A stretch of 64,000 bases of DNA from Pseudomonas prosekii (lineage in GTDB: Bacteria; Pseudomonadota; Gammaproteobacteria; Pseudomonadales; Pseudomonadaceae): assembly GCF_900105155.1 (NCBI RefSeq), contig NZ_LT629762.1:1736001-1800000 (forward strand), read 5' to 3'. Positions 20,067 through 31,371 of the stretch are shown here, piece by piece. The translations under genes were made by a program, and so were the position numbers. The notes under the pieces were generated by a model that did no database searches, had not been told where the DNA came from, and worked only from the letters and a program-made list of their open reading frames with translations. Positions within the stretch are counted from its first letter, which is position 1; every line of letters begins with the position of its first letter.

Positions 20067-22169
20067 TCGTCTCGAACAATGGTCTCCGCTGCCGGTCTTG
20101 CCCTCGGCCTGCTGGCAGATCCAGTCTTCGCCGAAGACTCTGGCGCGCTCGAACTGGAAGCCATCAGCGTCACTTCCGATTACGAATCGCCGACCGGCCC
20201 GGTCCAGGGCTACCGCGCGACCCGCTCCGCCAGCGCGACCAAAACCGACACGGCGATCCGCGACATCCCGCAATCGATCAGCGTCATCCCCGCCACGGTG
20301 CTCAAGGATCTGGGCAGCACCAGCGTCGAACGCGCGCTGGATTTTGCCGGCGGCGTGTCGAAGCAAAACAATTTCGGTGGCCTTACGCTCTACGAATACA
20401 GCGTGCGCGGCTTCACCACTTCCGAGTTCTACAAAGACGGTTTCAGCGCCAACCGTGGTTACCCGAGCACGCCGGACGTGGCCAACATCGAGCGCATCGA
20501 AGTGCTCAAAGGCCCCGCCGCCAGCCTGTATGGCCGTGGCGATCCCGGCGGCACGGTGAACATCGTCAGCAAAAAACCGCAGCCCGAAGCCTTCACCACG
20601 TTGCAAACCAGTGCCGGCAGTTGGGACCGTTATCGCACCGCGCTGGACGTCAATGCTCCGCTGGACGACGAGGGCAACCTGCTGTCGCGGGTCAACCTGG
20701 CCGTCGAGGACAACCACAGCTTTCGCGATCACGTCGACAGCCAGCGCGTGTTCGTCGCGCCCTCCTTCGCCTGGCAATTGAACCCCGACACGCACCTGTT
20801 GGTGGAAAGCGAATTCGTCCGCCACAGCTCGACGTTCGACCGTGGCATCGTCGCGCCGAACAACACCTGGAGCGGCGTCTCGCGCTCGACGTTTCTCGGC
20901 GAACCCAACGACGGCGACATCGACAACCACAACAACATGCTGCAAGCCGCGCTCGAACATCACTTGAATGACACCTGGAAACTGCGCCTCGCCAGCCACT
21001 ACAAGGAAGGCAAACTCTGGGGATTCGCCTCGGAAGCGCGGCCACTGAACCCCGACGGCCACACGGTCAATCGGCGTTTGCGCGAACGCGACAACGACTG
21101 GCACGACAGCATTACCCAGCTCGAATTGCGCGGCGTGTTCGACCTCGGCAGTTGGCAGCATGAATTGCTGATCGGCAGCGAATACGAGAATTACCGCAAG
21201 AACGAACGGGTGACCACTACCGCCGGCAGCGCCTACGCCATCGACATCTATCAGCCGGTCTACGGCCAGCCGAAACCCAACGGCGCGCGCTCCGGCACAG
21301 ACTTCTTCGAGCACGTCGAAAGCCACGCCCTGAACCTGCAGGATCAGATCGTTTTCACCGACAAACTGCGCGGCATGCTCGGTGCGCGCTTCGAACATTT
21401 CGAGCAGAACATCGACGATCACACGCGCGGCAACCACACGCGCCAGCGGCAAGACGCGCTCACGCAACGCGCCGGTCTGCTCTACCAACTGACGCCGCAA
21501 GTCGGTTTGTTCGCCAACGCGTCGACGTCGTTCAAACCAAACAACGGCCTCGATGCCGGCGGCAAATCCTTCGACCCGGAAGAAGGCATCGGGTATGAAA
21601 TCGGGATCAAGAGCGAGCTGTTCGACGACCGTTTGAGCAGCACCCTCGCCGCATTTCACATCGAGAAAGAAAACGTCCTCGCGCTCGACCCCGGCACCGA
21701 CACTAGCCGCGCCATGGGCAAGGCGCGCAGCCAGGGTTTCGACCTGCAAGTGACCGGGCAAGTGAGCGACGCCGTGCGGGTGATCGGCGCATTTGCCTAC
21801 ATCGACGCCGAAGTCACCGACGGCGACGCCGTCATCCCCAGCGGCAGCCGCATTCTCGGCGTGGCCAAGCGCAGCGGCAGTCTGCTGGGGGTCTACGAGT
21901 TTCAGGATGGCCGTTTGCGCGGCTCGGACGTCGGTGCGGCGTTCACCTATGTCGGCGATCGCTCCGGTGAATCGGCCAGCGATTTCGAACTGCCGGCCTA
22001 CCACACCGTCGACCTGCTCGCGCATTACAAGGCCAGCGACAACGTTACGGTCGGTCTCAACCTGAACAATTTATTCGACGAGAAATACTTCGAACGCTCG
22101 TACAGCAACTACTGGGTTAACCCCGGCGAGCCGCGCAATTTCACCGTCAGCCTGACACTCAATCTGTAA
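20064..22169 (+). CDS. TonB-dependent outer-membrane receptor (siderophore receptor family)
   Basis: 701 residues. Signal peptide to about residue 23 (PVFA-ED), TonB-box-like EAISVT near residue 32, plug domain (DIPQSISVIPATVLKDL; IEVLKGPAASLYGRGDPGGTVNIVSKKP), then a 22-strand barrel ending in aromatic-poor TLNL with a typical NLFDEKYFE near the end. Imports a ferric siderophore or other metal chelate across the outer membrane using TonB. No anti-sigma signalling extension is present. The start ATG is inside a 44-bp dyad. It is followed after 12 bases by a DUF4198 gene. Confidence 0.92.
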   Translation: MSSRTMVSAAGLALGLLADPVFAEDSGALELEAISVTSDYESPTGPVQGYRATRSASATKTDTAIRDIPQSISVIPATVLKDLGSTSVERALDFAGGVSKQNNFGGLTLYEYSVRGFTTSEFYKDGFSANRGYPSTPDVANIERIEVLKGPAASLYGRGDPGGTVNIVSKKPQPEAFTTLQTSAGSWDRYRTALDVNAPLDDEGNLLSRVNLAVEDNHSFRDHVDSQRVFVAPSFAWQLNPDTHLLVESEFVRHSSTFDRGIVAPNNTWSGVSRSTFLGEPNDGDIDNHNNMLQAALEHHLNDTWKLRLASHYKEGKLWGFASEARPLNPDGHTVNRRLRERDNDWHDSITQLELRGVFDLGSWQHELLIGSEYENYRKNERVTTTAGSAYAIDIYQPVYGQPKPNGARSGTDFFEHVESHALNLQDQIVFTDKLRGMLGARFEHFEQNIDDHTRGNHTRQRQDALTQRAGLLYQLTPQVGLFANASTSFKPNNGLDAGGKSFDPEEGIGYEIGIKSELFDDRLSSTLAAFHIEKENVLALDPGTDTSRAMGKARSQGFDLQVTGQVSDAVRVIGAFAYIDAEVTDGDAVIPSGSRILGVAKRSGSLLGVYEFQDGRLRGSDVGAAFTYVGDRSGESASDFELPAYHTVDLLAHYKASDNVTVGLNLNNLFDEKYFERSYSNYWVNPGEPRNFTVSLTLNL

Positions 22170-22181
22170 AAGGACGTCACC

Positions 22182-22904
22182 ATGCAACACCTCAAACCGC
22201 TCGCGCTGCTGGGTCTTCTGTTGGTCGCCACACAGGCCTCGGCGCATGGTCTGTGGACCGAGCAACGGCGCGGCAACATCGAAGTGATTTACGGCCACGG
22301 CGCTGAAGACAACGCGTTCAAAGCGCAAAAGATCAGCGGCGCCTGGGCCTATGACGGCAGCGGCAAAATGATCCCGGTGAGCGTTGAACGCCTGGCCGAC
22401 CACGCGCGCCTGAAACCGCTGAAGACACCTGCCGTCATGGCGGTGGCGCTGGACAACGGCATGTGGTCGCAAACGGCAGATAAAAAATGGGTCAACGCTG
22501 GGCGCAGCAAAGTGCCGGGGGCGATCGAGTCCACGCAGACCTTCAAATACAGCCTGGCGATTTATCAGCCGGGGGCGAAGTTGCCGGCGCTCAATCAATT
22601 GAAATTGGTAATTGTGCCCGAGGTTGATCCGCTCACCGTCGGCCCCGGCCAGTCACTGCCGGTGCGGGTGCTGCTGGATGGCCAACCGGCGGCGGGAGTA
22701 AAACTGGTGGGCGACTATCGCAGCGCGCCGAATACCTTGAGTGCCGAGACCGACAAGGACGGTCGGGCGCAAGTGCTGGTGCGTAACGAGGGTTTGAACG
22801 TGATCGCCGCGCAGATCGAAGTGCCGCTCAAGGACAACCCGGACGTGGCCACGCGCGGGTTATTCACCTCGCTGACATTCCTCGGCGAAGCGCATCACGA
22901 GTAA
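22182..22904 (+). CDS. Periplasmic DUF4198 protein
   Basis: 240 residues. Clear signal peptide ending TQASA-HG, then a His at the mature N terminus (HGLWTEQR) and a DUF4198/carboxypeptidase-regulatory-like beta domain (GQPAAGVKLVGDYRSAPNTLSAETDKDGRAQVLV). DUF4198 members accompany nickel or cobalt transport systems and TonB receptors. The pairing here suggests a periplasmic partner of the upstream receptor. The function is an inference from context. Confidence 0.82.
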   Translation: MQHLKPLALLGLLLVATQASAHGLWTEQRRGNIEVIYGHGAEDNAFKAQKISGAWAYDGSGKMIPVSVERLADHARLKPLKTPAVMAVALDNGMWSQTADKKWVNAGRSKVPGAIESTQTFKYSLAIYQPGAKLPALNQLKLVIVPEVDPLTVGPGQSLPVRVLLDGQPAAGVKLVGDYRSAPNTLSAETDKDGRAQVLVRNEGLNVIAAQIEVPLKDNPDVATRGLFTSLTFLGEAHHE

Positions 22905-22916
22905 TCAACTCCACCC

Positions 22917-23059
22917 TGTGGGAGCAAGGCTTGCCCGCGATGGCGATGCCTTTGTGGGAGCAAGGCTTGCCCGCGATGGCGATGCCTTTGTGGGAGCGAG
23001 GCTTGCCCGCGATGGCGATTTCATTGGTGCCATCGCGGGCAAGCCTTGCTCCCACAGGT
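22917..23059. repeat. REP array: three tandem 36-bp copies and one inverted copy
   Basis: Units starting at 22917, 22953 and 22989 share TGTGGGAGCAAGGCTTGCCC and a GCGATGGCGAT tail. An inverted copy at about 23028-23059 closes the array. The third copy differs by A to G in GAGCGAGG. It lies between convergent genes and is not a CRISPR because there are no spacers. Confidence 0.9.
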
Positions 23060-23106
23060 GCAAAGCCCACCTCAGAGCCCACTTCAGAGCCCGGTTCAGC
23101 CTCAGG

Positions 23107-24159
23107 TCAGAGGTCGCCGAGGCCGTCGATCAGTGCCTGATTCTGCTCCGGCGTGCCGATCGAGATCCGCAGGAATTGCGCGATGCGTTCCTGTTTGAAG
23201 TGGCGGACGATCACCCCTTGCTCGCGCAATTTCGCCGCCAGGCCCGCCGCGTCGTGCTGCGGATGACGGGCGAAGATGAAGTTGGCTGCCGAGGGCAGCA
23301 CTTCAAAACCCTTCGCTTGCAGTTGCGCGACAACCTTCTCGCGGTTCTCGATTACCCACCGGCAGGTCTGGTCGAAATACTCGCGATCCTCGAACGCCGC
23401 CGCTGCGCCGACGTTCGCCAGGCGGTCCAGCGGATAGGAGTTGAAGCTGTTCTTGATCCGCTCCAGCGCCTCGATCAAATCCGGATGACCAACCGCCAAA
23501 CCAACCCGCAAACCGGCCAGCGAGCGCGATTTGGACAAGGTCTGGGTCACCAGCAGGTTCGGGTAACGGTCGACCAGACTGATCGCGGTGACGCCACCGA
23601 AGTCGATGTAGGCCTCATCGACCACCACCACCGAATCAGTATTCGCTTTGAGGATTTGCTCGACCGCGTCCAACGCCAGCAGGCAGCCAGTCGGCGCGTT
23701 CGGGTTGGGGAAAATGATCCCGCCGTTTGGCTTGGCGTAGTCCGCCGGGTTGATCTGGAAATGCGCGTCCAGCGGCACCGCGTCGAAGTCGATGCCGTAC
23801 AAGCCGCAATACACCGGGTAAAAGCTGTAACTGATGTCCGGGAACAGCACGGGTTTGTCGTGCTGCAACAAGCCGTGAAAAATGTGCGCGAGGACTTCGT
23901 CGGAACCGTTGCCGAGGAACACCTGGCCAGTCTGCACGCCGTAATAAGTGGCGACGGCATTTTTCAGCAAATCGCTGTTCGGGTCCGGGTACAGGCGCAA
24001 GTTGTCGTTGAGTTCGGTTTGCATCGCCGCCAGTGCTTTGGGCGATGGACCGTAGGGGTTTTCGTTGGTGTTGAGCTTCACCAGTTTCGCCAGTTTCGGC
24101 TGCTCGCCCGGCACGTATGGCACCAGGTTCTTGACGAAGGGGCTCCAGAATTTACTCAT
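23107..24159 (-). CDS. hisC: Histidinol-phosphate aminotransferase
   Basis: 350 residues. Fold-type I aminotransferase of the HisC family: [13 protein letters not shown] near the N terminus, [24 protein letters not shown], the PLP Lys in [16 protein letters not shown], and a C-terminal [14 protein letters not shown]. Seventh step of histidine synthesis: imidazole acetol phosphate plus Glu to histidinol phosphate. Starts two bases after the hisD stop. Confidence 0.95.
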   Translation of the reverse strand: MSKFWSPFVKNLVPYVPGEQPKLAKLVKLNTNENPYGPSPKALAAMQTELNDNLRLYPDPNSDLLKNAVATYYGVQTGQVFLGNGSDEVLAHIFHGLLQHDKPVLFPDISYSFYPVYCGLYGIDFDAVPLDAHFQINPADYAKPNGGIIFPNPNAPTGCLLALDAVEQILKANTDSVVVVDEAYIDFGGVTAISLVDRYPNLLVTQTLSKSRSLAGLRVGLAVGHPDLIEALERIKNSFNSYPLDRLANVGAAAAFEDREYFDQTCRWVIENREKVVAQLQAKGFEVLPSAANFIFARHPQHDAAGLAAKLREQGVIVRHFKQERIAQFLRISIGTPEQNQALIDGLGDL

Positions 24160-24161
24160 GT

Positions 24162-25499
24162 TCAGTCAGCCTTCTCTTGATTAAAGAGCTCGTCGACGAT
24201 GCGGTATTCAGCGCTGCGGGCGTGGGCGGTCAGCGACTCGCCACGGGCCAGCACGGAAGCGGTCTTGCCCAGTTCCGAAGCGCCCTGCTCGGAGCAGAAG
24301 ATGATCGAGGAGCGTTTCTGGAAGTCGTACACGCCCAGCGGCGAGGAGAATCGCGCGGTGCCGGAGGTCGGCAAGACGTGGTTCGGACCGGCGCAGTAAT
24401 CGCCCAACGCTTCGGACGTGTGGCGGCCCATGAAGATCGCGCCGGCGTGGCGGATCTTCGGCAACCAGGCTTGCGGATCGGCGACCGACAACTCCAGGTG
24501 CTCCGGGGCGATGCGGTTGGCCACTTCGATGGCTTGTTCCATGTCGCGCACCAGAATCAGCGCGCCGCGACCGTTGATCGAGGTTTCGATGATTTCGGCG
24601 CGTTCCATCGTCGGCAACAGTTTGGCGATGCTCGCGGCGACCTTGTCGAGGAACTCGGCGTCGGGGCTGACCAGAATCGCTTGCGCGTCTTCGTCGTGCT
24701 CGGCTTGCGAGAACAGGTCCATGGCGATCCAGTCGGGATCGGTCTGACCGTCGCACACCACAAGAATCTCCGATGGCCCGGCGATCATGTCGATGCCGAC
24801 CTGGCCGAACACGTGGCGCTTGGCGGTGGCGACATAGATGTTGCCCGGGCCGACGACTTTATCGACTTTCGGCACGCTTTCGGTGCCGTAGGCCAGCGCC
24901 GCAACGGCTTGCGCGCCACCGATGGTGAACACGCGGTCGACGCCGGCAATGCACGCAGCGGCCAGCACCAGTTCATTGAGTTCGCCGCGCGGGGTCGGCA
25001 CAACCATGACCACTTCGGTGACGCCAGCGACTTTCGCCGGAATCGCGTTCATCAGCACCGACGACGGGTACGACGCCTTGCCGCCCGGCACGTACAGGCC
25101 GGCGCGATCCAGCGGCGTGACTTTCTGCCCGAGCACGGTGCCATCGGCCTCGGTGTAACTCCAGGAGTCCTGCTTCTGTTTTTCGTGGTAGCTGCGCACG
25201 CGGGCCGCGGCTTTTTCCAGGGCTTCGCGCTGCGCCACGGTGATGCGCGTCAGGGCCAGTTCCAGGCGCTCGCGCGGCAGGATCAGGTCGGCCATGGAGG
25301 CGACTTGCAGGCCGTCGAACTTCTGGGTGAATTCCACCAGCGCGGCATCGCCCCGCTCGCGCACAGCTTTGATGATGTCGAGCACGCGCTGATTGACCGA
25401 GTCGTCAGACACACTTTCCCAGCTCAGCAGATGATCCAGATGATGCGCGAAATCCGGGTCAGCAGCGTTGAGTCGGCGAATTGCAGTCGGTGCGGTCAT
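24162..25499 (-). CDS. hisD: Histidinol dehydrogenase
   Basis: 445 residues. Zn-dependent two-step oxidation of histidinol to histidine. Family marks: [67 protein letters not shown] with the Zn-binding Gln/His, and PEHLELSV. The SD region just before ATG 25499 (GAGG) lies within the outer stem of a structured 125-base spacer after hisG, so translation or read-through may be controlled there. Confidence 0.96.
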   Translation of the reverse strand: MTAPTAIRRLNAADPDFAHHLDHLLSWESVSDDSVNQRVLDIIKAVRERGDAALVEFTQKFDGLQVASMADLILPRERLELALTRITVAQREALEKAAARVRSYHEKQKQDSWSYTEADGTVLGQKVTPLDRAGLYVPGGKASYPSSVLMNAIPAKVAGVTEVVMVVPTPRGELNELVLAAACIAGVDRVFTIGGAQAVAALAYGTESVPKVDKVVGPGNIYVATAKRHVFGQVGIDMIAGPSEILVVCDGQTDPDWIAMDLFSQAEHDEDAQAILVSPDAEFLDKVAASIAKLLPTMERAEIIETSINGRGALILVRDMEQAIEVANRIAPEHLELSVADPQAWLPKIRHAGAIFMGRHTSEALGDYCAGPNHVLPTSGTARFSSPLGVYDFQKRSSIIFCSEQGASELGKTASVLARGESLTAHARSAEYRIVDELFNQEKAD

Positions 25500-25506
25500 A
25501 GCGAGA

Positions 25507-25617
25507 GCCTCATAGGAATGGCAAAAACTCAGGCGCCCTAACTTAGCAGTCGTTTCCGCTTGGGCACCTGAGATTCTGGCTATGAGGCGGATAGACGGGC
25601 GCGACTCAACGTCGCGC
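25507..25617 (-). promoter_or_regulatory. Structured hisG-hisD spacer, candidate attenuator
   Basis: Three stems fill the spacer. On the minus strand the order is GCGCGAC/GTCGCGC, then an outer stem GCCTCATAG (25588-25580) pairing with CTATGAGGC (25515-25507). Inside it lies an 11-bp stem CTCAGGTGCCC/GGGCGCCTGAG (one wobble) followed directly by TTTTT. The inner stem and T-run look like an intrinsic terminator; the outer stem covers the hisD ribosome binding site. Confidence 0.6.
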
Positions 25618-25624
25618 AGGTGAA

Positions 25625-26260
25625 TCAGCCGCGGTGTCGAGACTCCACTGCCTTGCGCAGGGTGTCGATCAACGCCTGAATACGGGCGTGCTGCATTTTC
25701 ATCGAAGCTTTGTTGACGATCAGCCGGGAGCTGATGTCAGCGATGAAATCCTGTGGCTCCAGGCCGTTGGCCCGCAGCGTGTTGCCGGTGTCGACGACGT
25801 CGATGATCTTGTCGGCGAGGCCAATCAGCGGTGCCAGTTCCATCGAGCCGTAGAGCTTGATGATGTCGACCTGACGGCCCTGCTCGGCGTAGTAACGCTT
25901 GGCAACATTGACGAATTTGGTGGCAACGCGCAGACGACCCTTGGGCTCGATGGCGCCGACTTTGCCAGCGGTCATCAGTTTGCACAGGGCGATGCGCAGG
26001 TCCAGCGGCTCGTAGAGGCCCTGGCCGCCGTATTCCATCAGCACATCTTTACCGGCGACGCCCAGGTCCGCGGCACCATGCTCGACATAAGTCGGCACAT
26101 CGGTGGCGCGCACGATCAGCAGACGCACGTCAGGCTGGGTCGTGGGGATGATCAACTTGCGGCTCTTGTCCGGATTCTCGGTCGGCACGATGCCCGCTTC
26201 AGCCAGAAGCGGCAGGGTGTCGTCAAGGATGCGGCCCTTGGACAGTGCGATGGTCAACAT
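25625..26260 (-). CDS. hisG: ATP phosphoribosyltransferase, short form
   Basis: 211 residues, the short HisG lacking the C-terminal regulatory domain, which needs HisZ as partner. Begins [19 protein letters not shown]. Also shows [23 protein letters not shown] and the PRPP site [14 protein letters not shown] (here [12 protein letters not shown]). First committed step of histidine synthesis. Located between murA and hisD on the minus strand. Confidence 0.95.
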   Translation of the reverse strand: MLTIALSKGRILDDTLPLLAEAGIVPTENPDKSRKLIIPTTQPDVRLLIVRATDVPTYVEHGAADLGVAGKDVLMEYGGQGLYEPLDLRIALCKLMTAGKVGAIEPKGRLRVATKFVNVAKRYYAEQGRQVDIIKLYGSMELAPLIGLADKIIDVVDTGNTLRANGLEPQDFIADISSRLIVNKASMKMQHARIQALIDTLRKAVESRHRG

Positions 26261-26319
26261 GGGAAACGTCAGTCCTTATCAAGGTACTCATGCCCGGTCG
26301 CAAATGGCGCCGGACATAC

Positions 26320-26356
26320 ATCGAGGCGCTTTGAATAAATCAAAAGACGCCTCGAT
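26320..26356. other. Hairpin in the murA-hisG spacer
   Basis: Perfect 9-bp stem ATCGAGGCG (26320-26328) with CGCCTCGAT (26348-26356) enclosing a 5-bp stem TTTGA/TCAAA with an ATAAA loop. No T-run follows on the minus strand, so it is more likely an mRNA processing or stability element than a terminator. A second small hairpin GGGCGC/GCGCCC lies at 26373-26390. Confidence 0.55.
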
Positions 26357-26402
26357 TCAAAACGAATTCAACGGGCGCGTCCTTGCGCCCATGCAGCAGG
26401 GA

Positions 26403-27942
<1,540 letters not shown>

Positions 27943-27988
27943 GCTCAACCTCAATCGGCGCCCTGTGCGCGCGGGTCGGACATCATAC

Positions 27989-28045
27989 AAAAAAGCCCCG
28001 CGCCTGCGAACCCCGCATTAACAGGACTCTGACGGGGGGCTTCTT
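27989..28045 (-). terminator. Candidate terminator after mlaB
   Basis: On the minus strand AAGCCCC (28042-28036) pairs with GGGGCTT (27999-27993), followed by six T. The loop is long, about 36 bases, and itself partly structured, so strength is uncertain. Confidence 0.55.
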
Positions 28046-28057
28046 TATAGATGCCGT

Positions 28058-28363
28058 TTAGGGATGCGCCAACAGCTCGGTCAATTCGCTGACCTGAGCG
28101 ATTTCGCGCATGTCTTCGGGCATTGCGCGAATGCTCAGGGCCTTGCCGGCAGCCTGGGCATCGCGCATGAAGCACAGCAGCAGCGACAAACCGACACTGC
28201 TGGACTTCACCACTGCCGAACAATCCACCACCAAGGCGTTAGCCGTGCTGGACTTGATCAGCGCCTGACCATGCTTGCGCAAGTCAGGCCCGGTGCGGTA
28301 ATCCAGCACACCGCTGAGCATCAGCTCGCCGGATTCGCTCATGCGAACGGCCGACTCACTCAT
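28058..28363 (-). CDS. mlaB: STAS-domain protein MlaB
   Basis: 101 residues. STAS domain: LMLSGVLDYRTGPDLRKHG, LVVDCSAVVKSSSVGLSLLLCF with the conserved Ser of the anti-sigma-antagonist-like fold. Cytoplasmic regulatory subunit of the MlaFEDB phospholipid transporter. The start overlaps the mlaC stop by four bases; last gene of the operon. Confidence 0.88.
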   Translation of the reverse strand: MSESAVRMSESGELMLSGVLDYRTGPDLRKHGQALIKSSTANALVVDCSAVVKSSSVGLSLLLCFMRDAQAAGKALSIRAMPEDMREIAQVSELTELLAHP

Positions 28364-29013
28364 TGCGCAGACTTCTGATCGGCGCCTTCAGTGGAGGCTT
28401 TGGCTTTGGCGACTTCACCGGCCCAACCATTGATGGTCTTGTCCAGGTCGTTGCCATTGCGCTGCATCGCGTCAGCGAACTGATCGCGGAACAGCTTGCC
28501 AATGTTGATGCCGTTGATGATAACGTTGCGCAGTTTCCACTCGCCGTTGATCTTCTCTAGCGTGTACTGCACCGGGTACACCGCGCCGTTGTTGCCCTTG
28601 ACGGTCATGCCCACGCTGGTGCGAGTGCCCGACTCATCCTTGGCAGGATCAACGGTGATGCCCTGGTTGTTGTACTCAAGCAAAGCGTTGCCATAAAACT
28701 GGAACAGACCGCGTTTGAAGTTTTCCTGAAACTTCTGCATCTGCTCAGGCGTGGCTTTGCGCGAGTACTTGACCGTCATGATGCTTTTGGAAATACCTTC
28801 AGCATCCACAACAGGCCCGACGATGGTGTTCAGCGCCGTGTAAAAGTCCTGTGGATCCTGTTTGTACTTCTCTTTGTTGGCCGAAAGATCGGCCAGCATC
28901 CGGTTCGTGGTGTCCTGGATCAGCTCGTGTGCGGAAGGCGCCGCCACGGCGTTAGCCATCAACGGCAGGGCCGCGAGTACTACCAACAGGCCACGTCGCA
29001 AGGTAGAGATCAT
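28360..29013 (-). CDS. mlaC: Periplasmic phospholipid-binding protein MlaC
   Basis: 217 residues. Signal peptide (LLVVLAALPLMANAVAA) followed by the Ttg2D/MlaC domain (MTVKYSRKATPEQMQKFQENFKRGLFQFYGNAL). Carries phospholipids between the outer-membrane MlaA complex and the MlaFEDB complex. The C-terminal tail is rich in Ala, Lys and Gln. Confidence 0.92.
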   Translation of the reverse strand: MISTLRRGLLVVLAALPLMANAVAAPSAHELIQDTTNRMLADLSANKEKYKQDPQDFYTALNTIVGPVVDAEGISKSIMTVKYSRKATPEQMQKFQENFKRGLFQFYGNALLEYNNQGITVDPAKDESGTRTSVGMTVKGNNGAVYPVQYTLEKINGEWKLRNVIINGINIGKLFRDQFADAMQRNGNDLDKTINGWAGEVAKAKASTEGADQKSAQ

Positions 29014-29024
29014 TCAAAAGCTCC

Positions 29025-29492
29025 TCATTTGGCGTCTTTGCTAACGGTATTGAGCAGGAATTTACCGATCAGGTCTTCGAGCACCAGCGACGACTGGGTG
29101 TCATGGATGATGCCGCCATCCTTGAGCAATGCTTCTTCCCCGCCAACGCTGATACCGATGTACTTCTCGCCCAACAGGCCAGCGGTCAGGATAGATGCAG
29201 TGGAGTCAGTCGGCAGATTATCTACGCGCTTTTCCAGTTGCATGGTCACCCGGCCGGTGAAACTGTCGCGGTCCAGATCGATCGCTGTGACCTTGCCGAT
29301 GGTCACACCGGCCATGGTCACTTTTGCTCTGACAGTCAAACCGGCGATATTGTCAAAATATGCATAAAGTTTATACGACTCGGTGTTTGCGCTCGGCGAC
29401 AGGCCACTGACCCGCAAGGCAAGCAGCAGCAAAGCCAGGATGCCAGCCAGCAAGAAAAGGCCGACACCGATTTCCAGGGTGCGGTTTTGCAT
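29025..29492 (-). CDS. mlaD: MCE-domain protein MlaD
   Basis: 155 residues. One N-terminal transmembrane helix (IGVGLFLLAGILALLLLALRVSG), then a single MCE domain (YKLYAYFDNIAGLTVRAKVTMAGVTIGKV). Forms a hexameric ring on MlaE in the periplasm. Its start overlaps the mlaE stop by one base. Confidence 0.93.
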   Translation of the reverse strand: MQNRTLEIGVGLFLLAGILALLLLALRVSGLSPSANTESYKLYAYFDNIAGLTVRAKVTMAGVTIGKVTAIDLDRDSFTGRVTMQLEKRVDNLPTDSTASILTAGLLGEKYIGISVGGEEALLKDGGIIHDTQSSLVLEDLIGKFLLNTVSKDAK

Positions 29493-30289
29493 CAGAAATC
29501 TCCAAACATCAAGGCAGTCAAAATGAAGTCCAGGCCGAGCACTGCCAAAGAGGCATACACCACGGTCTTGGTTGTGGCACGACTGATCCCCTCGGAAGTG
29601 GGCTCGCAGTCATAGCCTTGGAATACGGCAATCCAGGTAACGACGAAGGCGAAAACGATACTTTTGATGATGCCGTTAAGCACATCACCACTGAACGTCA
29701 CGCTGTTCTGCATGTTCGACCAGTAGGAACCTTCAAAGACTCCCAACCAATCGACCGCTACCCACGAACCACCCCAGATCCCGACGACGCTGAAGATCAT
29801 CGCCAGCACCGGCAGGGAAATGAAGCCGGCCCACAGGCGCGGGGCAATGATGTACTTGAGCGGGTCGACGCCAATCATTTCCAGACTGGACAACTGCTCG
29901 GTGGACTTCATGTTGCCGATTTCGGCGGTCAGTGCCGAACCGGCACGCCCGGCGAACAGCAAGGCAGTCACCACCGGCCCCAGTTCACGCAGCAACGTCA
30001 GGGCAACCATCTGCCCGACGGCCTGTTCCGAACCGTAGCTGGAAAGGATATTGAAGCCCTGCAGCGCCAACACCATGCCGATGAACACCCCGGAGACCAC
30101 GATGATCACCAGGGACATCACGCCGATCGAATGCAGTTGCTTGATCAGCAGGCCGAAGCCGCCGCCAATGCCGCCGCGGCCGAGCAACGCATGAAAGAGG
30201 AAAATCGTCGCACGCCCGAACACCCCGACGGCATCGATCGCCGCCCGGCCGAACCGGCGCACTCTTTCCAACAGTGAAATCTTGCGCAT
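29492..30289 (-). CDS. mlaE: Phospholipid ABC transporter permease MlaE
   Basis: 265 residues. MlaE family permease with five or six hydrophobic helices; [42 protein letters not shown] is the conserved core. Inner-membrane part of the Mla outer-membrane asymmetry system (Ttg2B). One-base overlap with mlaF. Confidence 0.95.
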   Translation of the reverse strand: MRKISLLERVRRFGRAAIDAVGVFGRATIFLFHALLGRGGIGGGFGLLIKQLHSIGVMSLVIIVVSGVFIGMVLALQGFNILSSYGSEQAVGQMVALTLLRELGPVVTALLFAGRAGSALTAEIGNMKSTEQLSSLEMIGVDPLKYIIAPRLWAGFISLPVLAMIFSVVGIWGGSWVAVDWLGVFEGSYWSNMQNSVTFSGDVLNGIIKSIVFAFVVTWIAVFQGYDCEPTSEGISRATTKTVVYASLAVLGLDFILTALMFGDF

Positions 30290-31098
30290 CAGCGCTTCCC
30301 CAGAAGATCTGCGCGGTAATCCGTCGCTGGAAAGTGATAGGCGACCGGACCATCGGGATCGCCTGTCATGAATTGACGGATACGCGGATCGTCCGAGTTC
30401 ATCAGTTCGTCAGGCGTGCCCTGCCCCAGCACTTGTTCATCGCCCACTACATAGATGTAGTCGGCGATGCTCGCGGTCTCGGCCAGATCGTGGGATACCA
30501 CGATACTGGTGATGCCCAGCGCGTCGTTGAGCAGGCGGATCAGGCGCACGAGTACGCCCATGGCGATCGGGTCCTGCCCGACAAAGGGCTCGTCGTACAT
30601 GAGAATCTGCGGATCGAGGGCAATCGCCCGCGCCAGCGCGACTCGCCGCTTCATGCCACCGGACAGTTCGTCCGGCATCAGGTCGATGGCGCCGCGCAAA
30701 CCGACGGCCTGCAATTTCAGCAGGACGATGTCGCGGATCATTTCTTCCGGCAGCTCGGTATGAACGCGCAGCGGAAAAGCGACGTTCTCGAACACATCGA
30801 GATCGGTAAACAGGGCGCCGCTCTGAAACAGCACGCCCATGTGCTTGCGCGCATCGAACAAATCGCTGCGTGACAGTTTGGGCAGATTCTGACCATTGAC
30901 CCAGACTTCGCCACTGGTAGGCCGCAACTGTGCGCCCATCAGCCGTAAGAGCGTGGTCTTGCCACACCCGGAAGGTCCCATGATGCCGGTGACCTTGCCG
31001 CGCGGGATGCGGATATCAATGTTGTTGAAAATACTGCGCGCACCGCGCTTGAAGGACAGTCCCTTCAGCTCGACCGCGTAGGCGTTATCGGCACTCAT
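30289..31098 (-). CDS. mlaF: Phospholipid ABC transporter ATP-binding protein MlaF
   Basis: 269 residues. Walker [10 protein letters not shown], signature [15 protein letters not shown], Walker [14 protein letters not shown] (Gly-Gln replacing the usual Ala-Leu, typical of MlaF), and switch His in VVSHDLAET. First gene of mlaFEDCB (ttg2 operon). Confidence 0.95.
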   Translation of the reverse strand: MSADNAYAVELKGLSFKRGARSIFNNIDIRIPRGKVTGIMGPSGCGKTTLLRLMGAQLRPTSGEVWVNGQNLPKLSRSDLFDARKHMGVLFQSGALFTDLDVFENVAFPLRVHTELPEEMIRDIVLLKLQAVGLRGAIDLMPDELSGGMKRRVALARAIALDPQILMYDEPFVGQDPIAMGVLVRLIRLLNDALGITSIVVSHDLAETASIADYIYVVGDEQVLGQGTPDELMNSDDPRIRQFMTGDPDGPVAYHFPATDYRADLLGKR

Positions 31099-31333
31099 CT
31101 AAACTCCTTGCGATGCAGCCTCTCACTCGGACGCTTGGCTCTCTGTCGAAAGCACATACCGCCCCGGGCGGGCCGAACTGGCGGCGAACTATATCACTGC
31201 AACGCTCAAGCGCCCAATCCCCAAGCCAGCCATGTTCGGCGAAGAAAGCGCCAGCGGCGTGCATTTGCGCGGTTTTGCTCACAACTATTTACAAAGCGCG
31301 ACGAACTAGCGTGAGGGTTTCGATCATTACCGC

Positions 31334-31339
31334 TATAAT
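31334..31339 (+). promoter_or_regulatory. Candidate -10 element for kdsD
   Basis: TATAAT in CCGCTATAATCGCC, 33 bases before the kdsD ATG. No clear -35 hexamer is visible. Confidence 0.4.
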
Positions 31340-31371
31340 CGCCGCCTTTTCATCGGGCTATACGATCTGAC

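Noticed and set aside
22917..23059. Possible CRISPR-like array
   Set aside because: The 36-bp units abut with no unique spacers and match REP sequences found across the window.
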